Assembly: GCF_001644645.1 (NCBI RefSeq)
Contig: NZ_CP011390.1
Span: 4,791,501 to 4,855,500, forward strand
DNA from: Flavisolibacter tropicus
GTDB taxonomy: Bacteria > Bacteroidota > Bacteroidia > Chitinophagales > Chitinophagaceae
Reading direction: 5' to 3'
Length of the DNA: 64,000 nucleotides
Under the pieces are notes generated by a model. The model searched no databases, had not been told where the DNA came from, and saw nothing but the letters and a program-made list of their open reading frames with translations. Positions 35,196-42,871 of this stretch are shown one piece after another. Within the stretch, counting starts at the first letter, position 1, and each line of letters begins with the position of its first letter. A program made the position numbers and the translations under genes.

Positions 35196-35249
35196 ATTGT
35201 AGAAATGCGACATGTTTAATACAATTCATACATGTCGCATTTCTACAAT
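35196..35249. promoter_or_regulatory. Perfect 20-bp dyad between cytochrome c and AraC genes
   Basis: ATTGTAGAAATGCGACATGT at 35196-35215 is exactly repeated as its reverse complement at 35230-35249, 14 bp apart. It lies 25 bp upstream of the cytochrome start and 99 bp upstream of the AraC start, so it can act as an operator for both. A cruciform or mRNA hairpin is the alternative. Confidence 0.7.
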
Positions 35250-35348
35250 GAGATAGCGTTGTATACTTTTAATTTCACATATAGGGAGTCAAGATTTTAT
35301 ACTAACTGACCTTTTAAGAAACAATAACAGTAATACGCGCAATTAACC

Positions 35349-36188
35349 ATGAACATCCAATACTGTGAATTTCAACCTTCAGCCTCTTTGCAGCCATTTG
35401 TAGATTGCTATTGGTACCATGAGTTTGAGGCAGGTGAGCATCAATACTCACCCTTGCAGCGTTGTTTACCATTTGGTACCACCGAATTGATCTTTGTTGA
35501 TGGCCGCTGCGAGGTATATGCTAATGAAAGATGGCAGGTATTACCTGGTGCTTTTGTTGCCGGTGTATATAAAGATGTAGTAACATGGAGGTGTTTGGGG
35601 CCTACCGTCAAGTTTGGTATCCGCTTAAAACCGGAAAGCTTGTTAAGTCTGTTTAATGTTCCCGCCGGCACACTGTTTAATTCGTTTTCCCATCTGAGCG
35701 CTGTATTTGGTAAGTATATAAACGAGTTAGTAGAACGAATAGGAGAGGCAAATTCGATGAGCCAATATATACGTATTTCTGAAACCTTTCTGTCTACATT
35801 ACTAACACAAAGTATTCAACCACGTACATATGTAACCGAAGCTTCAGAAATTATACGCCGATCGGAAGGTTCAATATCTATAGCCACTTTAAGTCATCGG
35901 CTGAATATCAGTCGCCGCCAGCTGGAACGTGGCTTTCGTGATACATTTGGAACTAGTCCTAAAACTTACACCCGCATTATCCGTTTCCGAAATACGTATA
36001 GTTATTTGCTTTCTAATAAAGCTCCATCACAGTGGACAGACGCTGCCTACAACTTCGGGTATGCCGACCAAGCCCACTTTATTAAAGAGTTCAAAACCTT
36101 TGCGGGTGTGCTGCCTACCTTAATGATACATAATAGCCAGGAATTCTTTCAGAGTAAGGGTGATAAGTATCCAATAGATTTATGCTAA
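35349..36188 (+). CDS. AraC family transcriptional regulator (DUF6597 N-terminal domain)
   Basis: A 279-residue protein: an N-terminal ligand-sensing-type domain (about 1-150, YCEFQPSASLQPFVDCYWYHEFE) as in DUF6597 regulators, and a C-terminal AraC double helix-turn-helix (about 170-265: ISIATLSHRLNISRRQLERGFRDTFGTSPKTYTRIIRFRN, then AAYNFGYADQAHFIKEFKTFAG). Probable regulator of itself and of the divergent cytochrome c gene. The ligand is unknown. Confidence 0.92.
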   Translation: MNIQYCEFQPSASLQPFVDCYWYHEFEAGEHQYSPLQRCLPFGTTELIFVDGRCEVYANERWQVLPGAFVAGVYKDVVTWRCLGPTVKFGIRLKPESLLSLFNVPAGTLFNSFSHLSAVFGKYINELVERIGEANSMSQYIRISETFLSTLLTQSIQPRTYVTEASEIIRRSEGSISIATLSHRLNISRRQLERGFRDTFGTSPKTYTRIIRFRNTYSYLLSNKAPSQWTDAAYNFGYADQAHFIKEFKTFAGVLPTLMIHNSQEFFQSKGDKYPIDLC

Positions 36189-36214
36189 GTTAATTTCAAG
36201 GGTTATAAAAAAGA

Positions 36215-36235
36215 AAATGGCCACAAGGGCCATTT
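36215..36235 (-). terminator. Terminator of the serine hydrolase gene
   Basis: Stem AAATGGCC/GGCCATTT with a 5-nt loop; the minus-strand tail is TCTTTTTTAT. It could also act on the convergent AraC gene. Confidence 0.7.
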
Positions 36236-36242
36236 AGTTACT

Positions 36243-37706
36243 TTACTGATTTACCTTGTTTAACTCTTCCAGTTTTTGATTGATCAATTCCGTTAAGAAA
36301 CCATCTTTATTTTCTTCTGCTTTAGCTTTTGCTGTTTGGTAACTAGTCTTTGCTACATCAAACTTCTTTTGTTGCATGGCCACATTACCACTGATATACC
36401 ATACTTGCGGTGCTGTAGGATATTGTTGCTGAGCAATCGTTAAAAAAGCTTCTGCATTGGTAAAGTCCTTTAGCTCTGCCAGGTTTTCAGCAGCATTTAT
36501 TACTATTTGGGGAGATGGCGTAACGCCTGCTTCTTTAAAGAACTCATAGGGTTGTGTAGTAAGGTAGTTGCTGCCTTTTAGTTGAATTAAATCAACGGAT
36601 CTGATCACTGAACTCTGTTGTACTTTTTTGGGCGCTTGGTTAAAGAGTAGCTTAAAATAATTTTCTGTAATGCTTCTGCCGGTACCGTACATATTGCTGC
36701 ACATAACAACCATATAGCCGCTTTCCGGTTCAAAATAAACATCTACTGAAAAGCCTGCACCACCACCGTTGTGTCCAATAATTGTTTTGCCGGCAACCAT
36801 ATTATCTGTCGACACTTCAAAGCCAAACGTATAGTAGCGGCCTTGCTTGCTGATGTCTGCTGTGCCATTGGCTGTGTATTGCAGCTTACGTGTTTGAGGC
36901 TTCAGATAAGCGCCGCTTAAGTATGTTTTGGCAAAAGCCATCAACTGTGATGCATTTGTAATCCACCCACCAGCAGCGCTAGCTCTTGGGCCTACGCCCT
37001 GGTTGGATTGCACATAGTCTTTGCTGGAATAAAAGAAATAGGGTTGGGCAGCAGTTTGTGGCATTACGGTATCCTTCAGGTGATCAATTTGCTTCATGCC
37101 TGCTACTGTAAATATGCTTTTGCGGATAGCTTGATCAAAAGGCTGATGATCCAGTTTGGCAATGATCTCACCTAATATTATATAGCCGCTGTTGCTATAA
37201 GAAAATCGTAAACCTGGCTGGTCAAAGGCCAATGGCTGATTTTCAATAAGCGACTTTAATTCCTCGGTTGAATAGACTTTTTTGAAATCATAGCTGGGAT
37301 CATCCCAAGGGCTAAGTAATCCAGATGTATGATTAAGTAATTGATGGATAGTTATTTTATCGGCGTTCTTTATTTTCCAGTCGGGTAGGTAATAGGCCAA
37401 AGATTTTGATAGGTCTATCTTACCCTGTTCTACCAATTGCATAATACGAGTAGCTGTAAACATTTTTCCTACCGATTCTGTTTTGAATAGCTTGTCTACA
37501 GTCATCGGCATTTTCTTTTCTTGGTTGGCAAAACCAAAGGCATTTTTATAAATGATGCTGTTGCCCTTACCAATAAGAATAACACCATTGAAGTAATGGT
37601 CCTGGTATTCTTTTGTAAGGCTGTCAAAGCGCTTGGTTAGTGCATCTTGTGCAAATAATTGGCTAAAGGCACATAAAAAGAAAAGCAGATAGAAGGTCTT
37701 CTTCAT
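36243..37706 (-). CDS. Beta-lactamase-family serine hydrolase with TPR tail
   Basis: A 487-residue secreted protein (signal peptide to QLFAQ). It has the class C beta-lactamase/D-alanyl-D-alanine carboxypeptidase fold: S78-V-G-K81 (SxxK), Y170-S-N172 (YxN), and a HNGGG motif in place of KTG at about residue 319. Residues after about 400 form TPR-like helices (AEAFLTIAQQQYPTAPQVWYISGNVAMQQKKFDVAKTSYQTAK). Such proteins act as esterases, peptidases or amidases; the substrate is not predictable. It is convergent with the AraC gene. Confidence 0.88.
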   Translation of the reverse strand: MKKTFYLLFFLCAFSQLFAQDALTKRFDSLTKEYQDHYFNGVILIGKGNSIIYKNAFGFANQEKKMPMTVDKLFKTESVGKMFTATRIMQLVEQGKIDLSKSLAYYLPDWKIKNADKITIHQLLNHTSGLLSPWDDPSYDFKKVYSTEELKSLIENQPLAFDQPGLRFSYSNSGYIILGEIIAKLDHQPFDQAIRKSIFTVAGMKQIDHLKDTVMPQTAAQPYFFYSSKDYVQSNQGVGPRASAAGGWITNASQLMAFAKTYLSGAYLKPQTRKLQYTANGTADISKQGRYYTFGFEVSTDNMVAGKTIIGHNGGGAGFSVDVYFEPESGYMVVMCSNMYGTGRSITENYFKLLFNQAPKKVQQSSVIRSVDLIQLKGSNYLTTQPYEFFKEAGVTPSPQIVINAAENLAELKDFTNAEAFLTIAQQQYPTAPQVWYISGNVAMQQKKFDVAKTSYQTAKAKAEENKDGFLTELINQKLEELNKVNQ

Positions 37707-37786
37707 GACCGGTAAATTTTATGATGGTATCTTCTAAAGGTACGATTCGATTCGTACCTTTTGTACTTAAGATACTTCAGATGGTA

Positions 37787-37900
37787 TTAAGTAAGCTTGA
37801 ATTGTGAAAATAGAGTAGTGAATAGGTTGATTGAAAGTGCGGAATATATTATTAACAGTTTCAATTTTTCAGAGTAAAGGATATAGACCAGGTAGGGCAT
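37787..37900 (-). pseudogene. Truncated GIY-YIG nuclease (third copy)
   Basis: The first 13 codons (MPYLVYILYSEKL) are identical to the two intact copies at 38036 and 38456. The repeat homology stops at 37860 and the frame runs into unrelated sequence, giving 37 codons. It marks the downstream edge of the tandem array. Confidence 0.8.
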
Positions 37901-37940
37901 AAAACAAAAATAGCCGATCTTAAAAAGATCGGCTACCTAG

Positions 37941-38039
37941 TGCCCCGGAACGGACTTGAACCGTTACGACCGTTGCGGGTCACAGGATTTTAAGTCCTGC
38001 GTTCCCGAAGCTTCGGGATACCAATTCCACCACCACTAA
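37941..38039 (-). pseudogene. Defective tRNA-Leu(UAA) copy 1 with D-loop palindrome
   Basis: The 62 nt from the anticodon arm to the 3' end are identical to the intact gene at 38781. GAC of the D-loop is replaced by the 16-bp palindrome TCCCGAAGCTTCGGGA (38003-38018). The 5' acceptor strand is TTAGTGG instead of GCCCTGG, so pairing with CCGGGGC is lost at several positions. Probably not a functional tRNA. Confidence 0.85.
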
Positions 38040-38320
38040 ATTTTAGCAAGAACCGATTCAAGTACACCAGGAACGTCTTTGAGCTTTTGAATAAAAACCG
38101 ATGACTTCATCTTTTTAATAAAGCGCTCCAGTTTATACGCTTGTTCACTGTTTGTGCACGCTATTGTCAAGTAAATCGTCCATGGAATGCCCTTGACGGT
38201 ATACGCATCCTGGTAATGTGCCGTATTGTGTTCCAACAGGCGCCTTTCCGCATCATCCGTTGTTCCAACATAAAAGCGGTTCAATTTTTCAGAGTAAAGG
38301 ATATAGACCAGGTAGGGCAT
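38036..38320 (-). CDS. GIY-YIG nuclease, copy 1
   Basis: A 94-residue single-domain GIY-YIG endonuclease: VYI (5-7) and YVG (17-19) are the two signature strands, R27 is in the catalytic helix (AERRLLEHN) and E65 (KLERFIKK) is the presumed metal ligand. The protein is identical to copy 2. Its TAG stop lies in the acceptor arm of the neighbouring defective tRNA-Leu. Family members of this UvrC-N-terminus-like size are common, uncharacterised genes in Bacteroidota; a mobile or repair function is inferred. Confidence 0.9.
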   Translation of the reverse strand: MPYLVYILYSEKLNRFYVGTTDDAERRLLEHNTAHYQDAYTVKGIPWTIYLTIACTNSEQAYKLERFIKKMKSSVFIQKLKDVPGVLESVLAKI

Positions 38321-38329
38321 AAAACAAAA

Positions 38330-38356
38330 ATAGCCGATCTTAAAAAGATCGGCTAT
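38330..38356 (-). terminator. Hairpin ATAGCCGATCTT downstream of defective tRNA-Leu copy 2
   Basis: A 12-bp perfect stem with a 3-nt loop, followed on the minus strand by TTTTTGTTTT. The same hairpin occurs at 37910-37936 and 38750-38776. The last copy is the terminator of the intact tRNA-Leu and lies just before the nuclease start codon. Confidence 0.85.
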
Positions 38357-38360
38357 CTAG

Positions 38361-38459
38361 TGCCCCGGAACGGACTTGAACCGTTACGACCGTTGCGGGT
38401 CACAGGATTTTAAGTCCTGCGTTCCCGAAGCTTCGGGATACCAATTCCACCACCACTAA
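38361..38459 (-). pseudogene. Defective tRNA-Leu(UAA) copy 2 with D-loop palindrome
   Basis: Identical to copy 1 across the tRNA region; the palindrome is at 38423-38438. Compared with the intact gene, the T-arm, variable arm and anticodon arm are unchanged, while the acceptor 5' strand and D-loop are altered. Confidence 0.85.
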
Positions 38460-38740
38460 ATTTTAGCAAGAACCGATTCAAGTACACCAGGAACGTCTTT
38501 GAGCTTTTGAATAAAAACCGATGACTTCATCTTTTTAATAAAGCGCTCCAGTTTATACGCTTGTTCACTGTTTGTGCACGCTATTGTCAAGTAAATCGTC
38601 CATGGAATGCCCTTGACGGTATACGCATCCTGGTAATGTGCCGTATTGTGTTCCAACAGGCGCCTTTCCGCATCATCCGTTGTTCCAACATAAAAGCGGT
38701 TCAATTTTTCAGAGTAAAGGATATAGACCAGGTAGGGCAT
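38456..38740 (-). CDS. GIY-YIG nuclease, copy 2
   Basis: Protein identical to the copy at 38036, 94 residues, with the same YVG (17-19), R27 and E65 residues. It starts 41 nt after the 3' end of the intact tRNA-Leu, just past the terminator hairpin, and ends inside defective tRNA copy 2. It could be expressed by readthrough from the tRNA promoter. Confidence 0.9.
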   Translation of the reverse strand: MPYLVYILYSEKLNRFYVGTTDDAERRLLEHNTAHYQDAYTVKGIPWTIYLTIACTNSEQAYKLERFIKKMKSSVFIQKLKDVPGVLESVLAKI

Positions 38741-38780
38741 AAAACAAAAATAGCCGATCTTAAAAAGATCGGCTATCTAG

Positions 38781-38866
38781 TGCCCCGGAACGGACTTGAA
38801 CCGTTACGACCGTTGCGGGTCACAGGATTTTAAGTCCTGCGTGTCTACCAATTCCACCACCAGGGC
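38781..38866 (-). tRNA. tRNA-Leu (anticodon UAA)
   Basis: An 86-nt tRNA with a long variable arm. The acceptor stem GCCCTGG pairs with CCGGGGC (G-U at one position), discriminator A, D-loop TGGTAGAC, anticodon loop CTTAAAA giving UAA, and T-loop GGTTCAAGTCC. CCA is not encoded. It is the intact parent of the two defective copies downstream. Confidence 0.95.
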
Positions 38867-38903
38867 TCCAAAAAAAATCCTCCCAAAGCGGGAGGAAATA
38901 TTG

Positions 38904-38976
<73 letters not shown>

Positions 38977-39198
38977 TTTTAAAGAACTTTTGTTTGGGGG
39001 TGCAAATATAAGGAGCTCTGCTATTCAAAGAGAATAAGATTGAAAAAATGTTTCAATTTTTTACAATAACGATAGTCAATTCTTCAATTTCACTGAATCA
39101 CTTTTAGTGTGTGATTGGTATTAAAATATTTATGACTAGCTGATTGCTCCTTATCGATATCAAGAAGACTCTAAGCTCATAACTCACCATTCACCTGC

Positions 39199-41097
39199 TC
39201 ACCACTCCATAAACTCCCACGCACTCTTATACGCATCCTTTTCCTGGGCATAAGTAATAAAGTCCGCATAGAAGGCATGCTGTGAAAGTGTACTACTATC
39301 GCCAATTACTATCAGCTTTTTGCGAGCCCTGGTCATAGCCACATTCATACGGCGTACCTCTGATAGAAAGCCAATTACATTGTCCACATTACTGCGCACC
39401 ATGCTGATGTATATCACATCGCGCTCTTGGCCCTGGAAGCTATCAATGGTATTTACAGTAATAGTGTTGGGTAGATCTGGGTGTGAGGCTACAGCTTGTT
39501 TTAATACTTCCACCTGGTGGCGGTAGGGGGAAATGACACCTACACTAGGAAATGGGGCGTCTGCAAATAGCGGTTGCAGGTGACTAACCAGTAGGGACAA
39601 GTGCTTTATTAAGAAGGCCGCTTCTTCCGGATTTGACACACTGGTGCCTTCCCAGGCTTCTTCAAAACCACAACCTGCCGTATCAATAAAGACAAGTGGT
39701 GCTTCATCTGGCGCCAGTATATGATGTGCTACAGACACATGTGCCTGTAAGCGACTTCTATAAAACTCCCTGGAGGGGAAGCCTGCAATGTTTTCATTCA
39801 TGCGGTATTGCTCTTCCAGCAATACGACTGCCTCGGGGTGAAGAGCTACACATTTTTCCATAAGTGTTTCACTGAGTCCACTACGCGCTGCCACTTCCGA
39901 TTTAATGGTAGGAGGTAACTGATAATGGTCGCCCGCCATCACTAGTTTTTTGGCTTTCAGGATAGGTATCCAGCAGGCGGGTTCCAATGCTTGTCCAGCT
40001 TCATCGATTACAACCGTATGGTAACGCAAATGGCGAATCGTATAATGATTAGCACCCACCAGCGTAGCGGTAATGACTTGTGCTCTAGAAAGCAGGTCTT
40101 CAGTTATGTATTGCTCTGTACGTTCAGCTTCCTTCTGTACGTTGCGCGCTTCTGTGTATAATGCCTTGCGTTGCTCGCGTTCTGCTGGGCCAAAACTGCG
40201 CTTGTACTTCTGCGCCATATCGCGATACTCTGCGGCTTGCTTTTTAAGACGCTTGATTTCTTTAAAACTAGGATGCGCAGTTATCTTACTATCTAATGAT
40301 AAGGACAATTGTTCTTCTGACACCCGCGCCGGGTTGCCAATGCGTAATACATTGAGACTTATCTTAGATAGCTTTTCACTTAACAGGTCTACTGCTGCAT
40401 TGCTGGGTGCTACTACCAATATGGGTTGCCGATCTTGCTGCAATAGCGCTTTAATGGCTTGTACCAATGTAGTGGTCTTACCCGTGCCCGGCGGGCCATG
40501 CACTATCGCTAGTTCATTGGCTGAAAGGATTTTTTGTACTGCTTCTTGCTGACTAGCATTTAAGCGATTGTTGATATAGGGAGTTTCAAGTGGTTGAAAG
40601 GTAGCCTTGGTAGTACCGGTCAGTAGCCGGGTTAAGTGACCTTCCTCTTTTTTCTCTGCCACTAATGGGGCCAGCTTCAGTGTGGCCTCCATCTCGGTAT
40701 AGCTGTTTTCATCAAACACCGCATCTACGCCCAGCTTGCCGTTACGTGTCCAGTCGGGCAGATCATCTACACGCAGGCTGATCTTTAGCCGGTTACCGCT
40801 GATGTAAGAAATGGTACCCTCTATACGGTCGTTTTTAGCATCATGATTAGAGAATAGTGCGGCCGTCATACCAAAACGCAGCTGGTGAACAATGTCCTGG
40901 TGGGTAGTACGTTCAATCTCTACCGTTAGGTAGTCGCCCCGGCCAATCTCTGTATCTCTTATAGCCACTGGGTACCAGCTCATGCCAACTTCGCGGCGTT
41001 CGGCTACAGGCGTATAATGTAATAATTGTTCGTAGGATCGTCTGTCTTCCTCTTTTTCCAGTTGTAATAATTCTTTAAGCCTCTTGAAATAATCCAT
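39199..41097 (-). CDS. UPF1/IGHMBP2-like superfamily 1 helicase
   Basis: A 632-residue protein. An N-terminal OB/stalk region (1-180) precedes Walker A GPPGTGKT at 201-208, then VIDEAGQALEPA (motif II), GDHYQLPPT (motif III), EQYRMNENIAGFPS (motif IV), TVNTIDSFQGQERDVIYISMVRSN (motif V) and RMNVAMTRARKKLIVIGD (motif VI). This is the DNA2/NAM7 (UPF1-like) 5'-3' helicase family, acting on DNA or RNA. It lacks the zinc-rich CH domain of eukaryotic UPF1. It appears monocistronic. Confidence 0.95.
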   Translation of the reverse strand: MDYFKRLKELLQLEKEEDRRSYEQLLHYTPVAERREVGMSWYPVAIRDTEIGRGDYLTVEIERTTHQDIVHQLRFGMTAALFSNHDAKNDRIEGTISYISGNRLKISLRVDDLPDWTRNGKLGVDAVFDENSYTEMEATLKLAPLVAEKKEEGHLTRLLTGTTKATFQPLETPYINNRLNASQQEAVQKILSANELAIVHGPPGTGKTTTLVQAIKALLQQDRQPILVVAPSNAAVDLLSEKLSKISLNVLRIGNPARVSEEQLSLSLDSKITAHPSFKEIKRLKKQAAEYRDMAQKYKRSFGPAEREQRKALYTEARNVQKEAERTEQYITEDLLSRAQVITATLVGANHYTIRHLRYHTVVIDEAGQALEPACWIPILKAKKLVMAGDHYQLPPTIKSEVAARSGLSETLMEKCVALHPEAVVLLEEQYRMNENIAGFPSREFYRSRLQAHVSVAHHILAPDEAPLVFIDTAGCGFEEAWEGTSVSNPEEAAFLIKHLSLLVSHLQPLFADAPFPSVGVISPYRHQVEVLKQAVASHPDLPNTITVNTIDSFQGQERDVIYISMVRSNVDNVIGFLSEVRRMNVAMTRARKKLIVIGDSSTLSQHAFYADFITYAQEKDAYKSAWEFMEW

Positions 41098-41229
41098 CCG
41101 GCAAAGGTAATCAACGGAAATGTGCAGTGTGTAGGCTTGTGGCAGGCCTTATTTAATACCTGAGAGCTGTTGGGAAGCGTAATTGGCTACTGATCGATCT
41201 ATGAATTGATGTTGGGAAAAACGCGTTAC

Positions 41230-41421
41230 TTATACATGAATGCTATCCAGCACAGCTGTTTCTGTAAGTTTCAATGAAGAATCAACAATGCCTATCCGTA
41301 CCCGCTTTGCCTGGGGGCGCGTACGGTTTACTGGTTTGCCGGGGTCTGAAAAGTATAGAAAGGCAAACAGTAACAGCATAACAGACAGTAAAATGAAAAT
41401 GGGAATGAATGTCTGTTTCAT
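41230..41421 (-). CDS. Small single-TM protein
   Basis: A 63-residue protein from the start MKQTFIPIFILLSVMLLLFAFLYF (one N-terminal transmembrane helix) followed by a basic stretch (NRTRPQAKRVRIG) and IVDSSLKLTETAVLDSIHV. A longer start at 41472 adds 17 unlikely residues. No family recognised. It lies between the helicase and the SGNH hydrolase gene, all minus strand. Confidence 0.6.
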   Translation of the reverse strand: MKQTFIPIFILLSVMLLLFAFLYFSDPGKPVNRTRPQAKRVRIGIVDSSLKLTETAVLDSIHV

Positions 41422-41506
41422 TGACTTGTAATATTCAGGTACAAAAATCCTTTCTTCCCTAATGTCAAACAACCGTAATTGTACGGATGTTTGACACTAC
41501 GGCTGC

Positions 41507-42202
41507 TTACTTCCTTTTCAACGCTTCTGCTATAGCTTTTTCTACCAGTGGTTCCATTACTTTGTAGCCAGCAAGCGTTGGATGTACTTCATCGTTTGTA
41601 TATCTTTTGTCCAGTCCTCTCCGTTCATCAACCATAGCCGAGTAATAGTCTACATACACCAGTTTATTCTTAGTGCAATATTCTTTTATCATAGCATTCA
41701 GGGCTGCAATCTTTTCTATAGGTTGTATCTGGGGGCGCCAGCGGTATGAATAGGCGGGCAAAACAGACGATAGTACTACACGAATATGATTGGCTTTAGC
41801 CAGTTCAGCCATCGACACAATATTTCCCAAAATAGCTTCTAGGGTAATGGGGCCCGTATTCTCAGCAATATCGTTTGTGCCAGCAAGGATCACTACTACG
41901 GCAGGCTTCAGTTCAATTACATCCTGTCTGAAGCGAAGCAGCATTTGAGGAGTGGTTTGGCCGCTGATACCGCGGTTAATGTAAGGCTTGCCGGCAAAAA
42001 AAGCACTATCCGCTTTTCGCCATCCTTCTGTAATTGAGTTGCCCATAAATACCACCCGCTTCTCCTTGGCAGTTGGTGGTGGCAATTGCTTGTTGTCGGC
42101 CGCATAGCGTTTAAGGTTAGCCCAGTCCGTTTTCATAGCATCATCCTGGCCAAATGCCCATAAGGAAAGAAAGCTTAGCATGATTAGCAATAGTTTATTC
42201 AT
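41507..42202 (-). CDS. Secreted SGNH/GDSL hydrolase
   Basis: A 231-residue protein with signal peptide (to SLWAFGQ). It has the SGNH blocks: block I FMGNSITEGW with nucleophile S56, the Gly block (RGISGQTTPQ), GTNDIAENT with the Asn, and block V D204-x2-H207 (NDEVHPTLAGY). Likely an extracellular esterase or lipase, or a deacetylase of glycans. Confidence 0.93.
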   Translation of the reverse strand: MNKLLLIMLSFLSLWAFGQDDAMKTDWANLKRYAADNKQLPPPTAKEKRVVFMGNSITEGWRKADSAFFAGKPYINRGISGQTTPQMLLRFRQDVIELKPAVVVILAGTNDIAENTGPITLEAILGNIVSMAELAKANHIRVVLSSVLPAYSYRWRPQIQPIEKIAALNAMIKEYCTKNKLVYVDYYSAMVDERRGLDKRYTNDEVHPTLAGYKVMEPLVEKAIAEALKRK

Positions 42203-42437
42203 GTGTTAGGGATGTTTTAGAAGGGTAGTAAAATGTAAACCTACTACAATCTAGTAAATAGAAAATAACTGCTAAGCGAATACGTAAGTGGCACTACTAG
42301 TTACTAAAGACAATCATAAGAAAAAGTTAATCAATGGGCATTTCTATCCACCGTTTGTCAACATACGTAGAAATACGATTGTCTGGTATTAAACCTTCGC
42401 TGAAATTTGAAGTCTTATCGGTAAGATAAGTCGACAT

Positions 42438-42623
42438 ATGCAAAAACTAACTGTTACTCTTTTTATTTTTTCATTCCTGTTACTGGGCGTGGCGCTTTGT
42501 GTTGTACCTGAATTAATCCATAACAAACAAAAAGAGATCATTCAGCTGGCTTTGTTCATTCTGGCTTGCCTTATTGATATAGTGGCCTTGCGTCATCATC
42601 AAAAACATTCCATAACACGCTAA
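42438..42623 (+). CDS. Small two-TM membrane protein
   Basis: A 61-residue protein with two hydrophobic helices (about 7-26 and 35-50), MQKLTVTLFIFSFLLLGVALCVVPELIHNKQKE and LFILACLIDIVALRHH. A hairpin CTTATC/GATAAG lies 8 bp before the start. No family recognised. Confidence 0.55.
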   Translation: MQKLTVTLFIFSFLLLGVALCVVPELIHNKQKEIIQLALFILACLIDIVALRHHQKHSITR

Positions 42624-42871
42624 TTCTCATTCGGACGGTTGATTATAGTTTTTCTCTTGTGCATTCCTATAAACAGTAGGTCCCGCTTTGGCGGGACTTT
42701 GTTTTCTTATAGGGTACGCTTATGCGAGTTCCAGTTAAGTAGTTGAGTGTAATGCCATTTGGAATTTGGGCTTTGGAATTCAGATTTCCAAATACCAACC
42801 TATTCAATTGAAAACGATAGTGTTGATAGGCATTAAAGATATTACTGCCGCATTTTCTCTATCTTGTCCAC

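Larger units (their letters stand above)
37860..38780. repeat. Tandem 420-bp repeat array (2.2 copies)
   Basis: Units 37941-38360 and 38361-38780 are 420 bp apart and essentially identical, one change being visible (C at 37936 against T at 38356 and 38776). An 81-bp partial copy precedes them at 37860-37940. On the minus strand each unit reads hairpin, GIY-YIG gene, defective tRNA-Leu. Confidence 0.92.

Noticed and set aside
36243..37706. Calling the serine hydrolase a beta-lactamase resistance gene
   Set aside because: The KTG box is replaced by HNGGG and a TPR tail is present; the family is broad, so no resistance role is claimed.
37941..38459. Group I intron or split tRNA interpretation of the tRNA-Leu copies
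   Set aside because: The anticodon loop is continuous in all copies and the difference is in the D-loop and acceptor strand; no intron core was seen.
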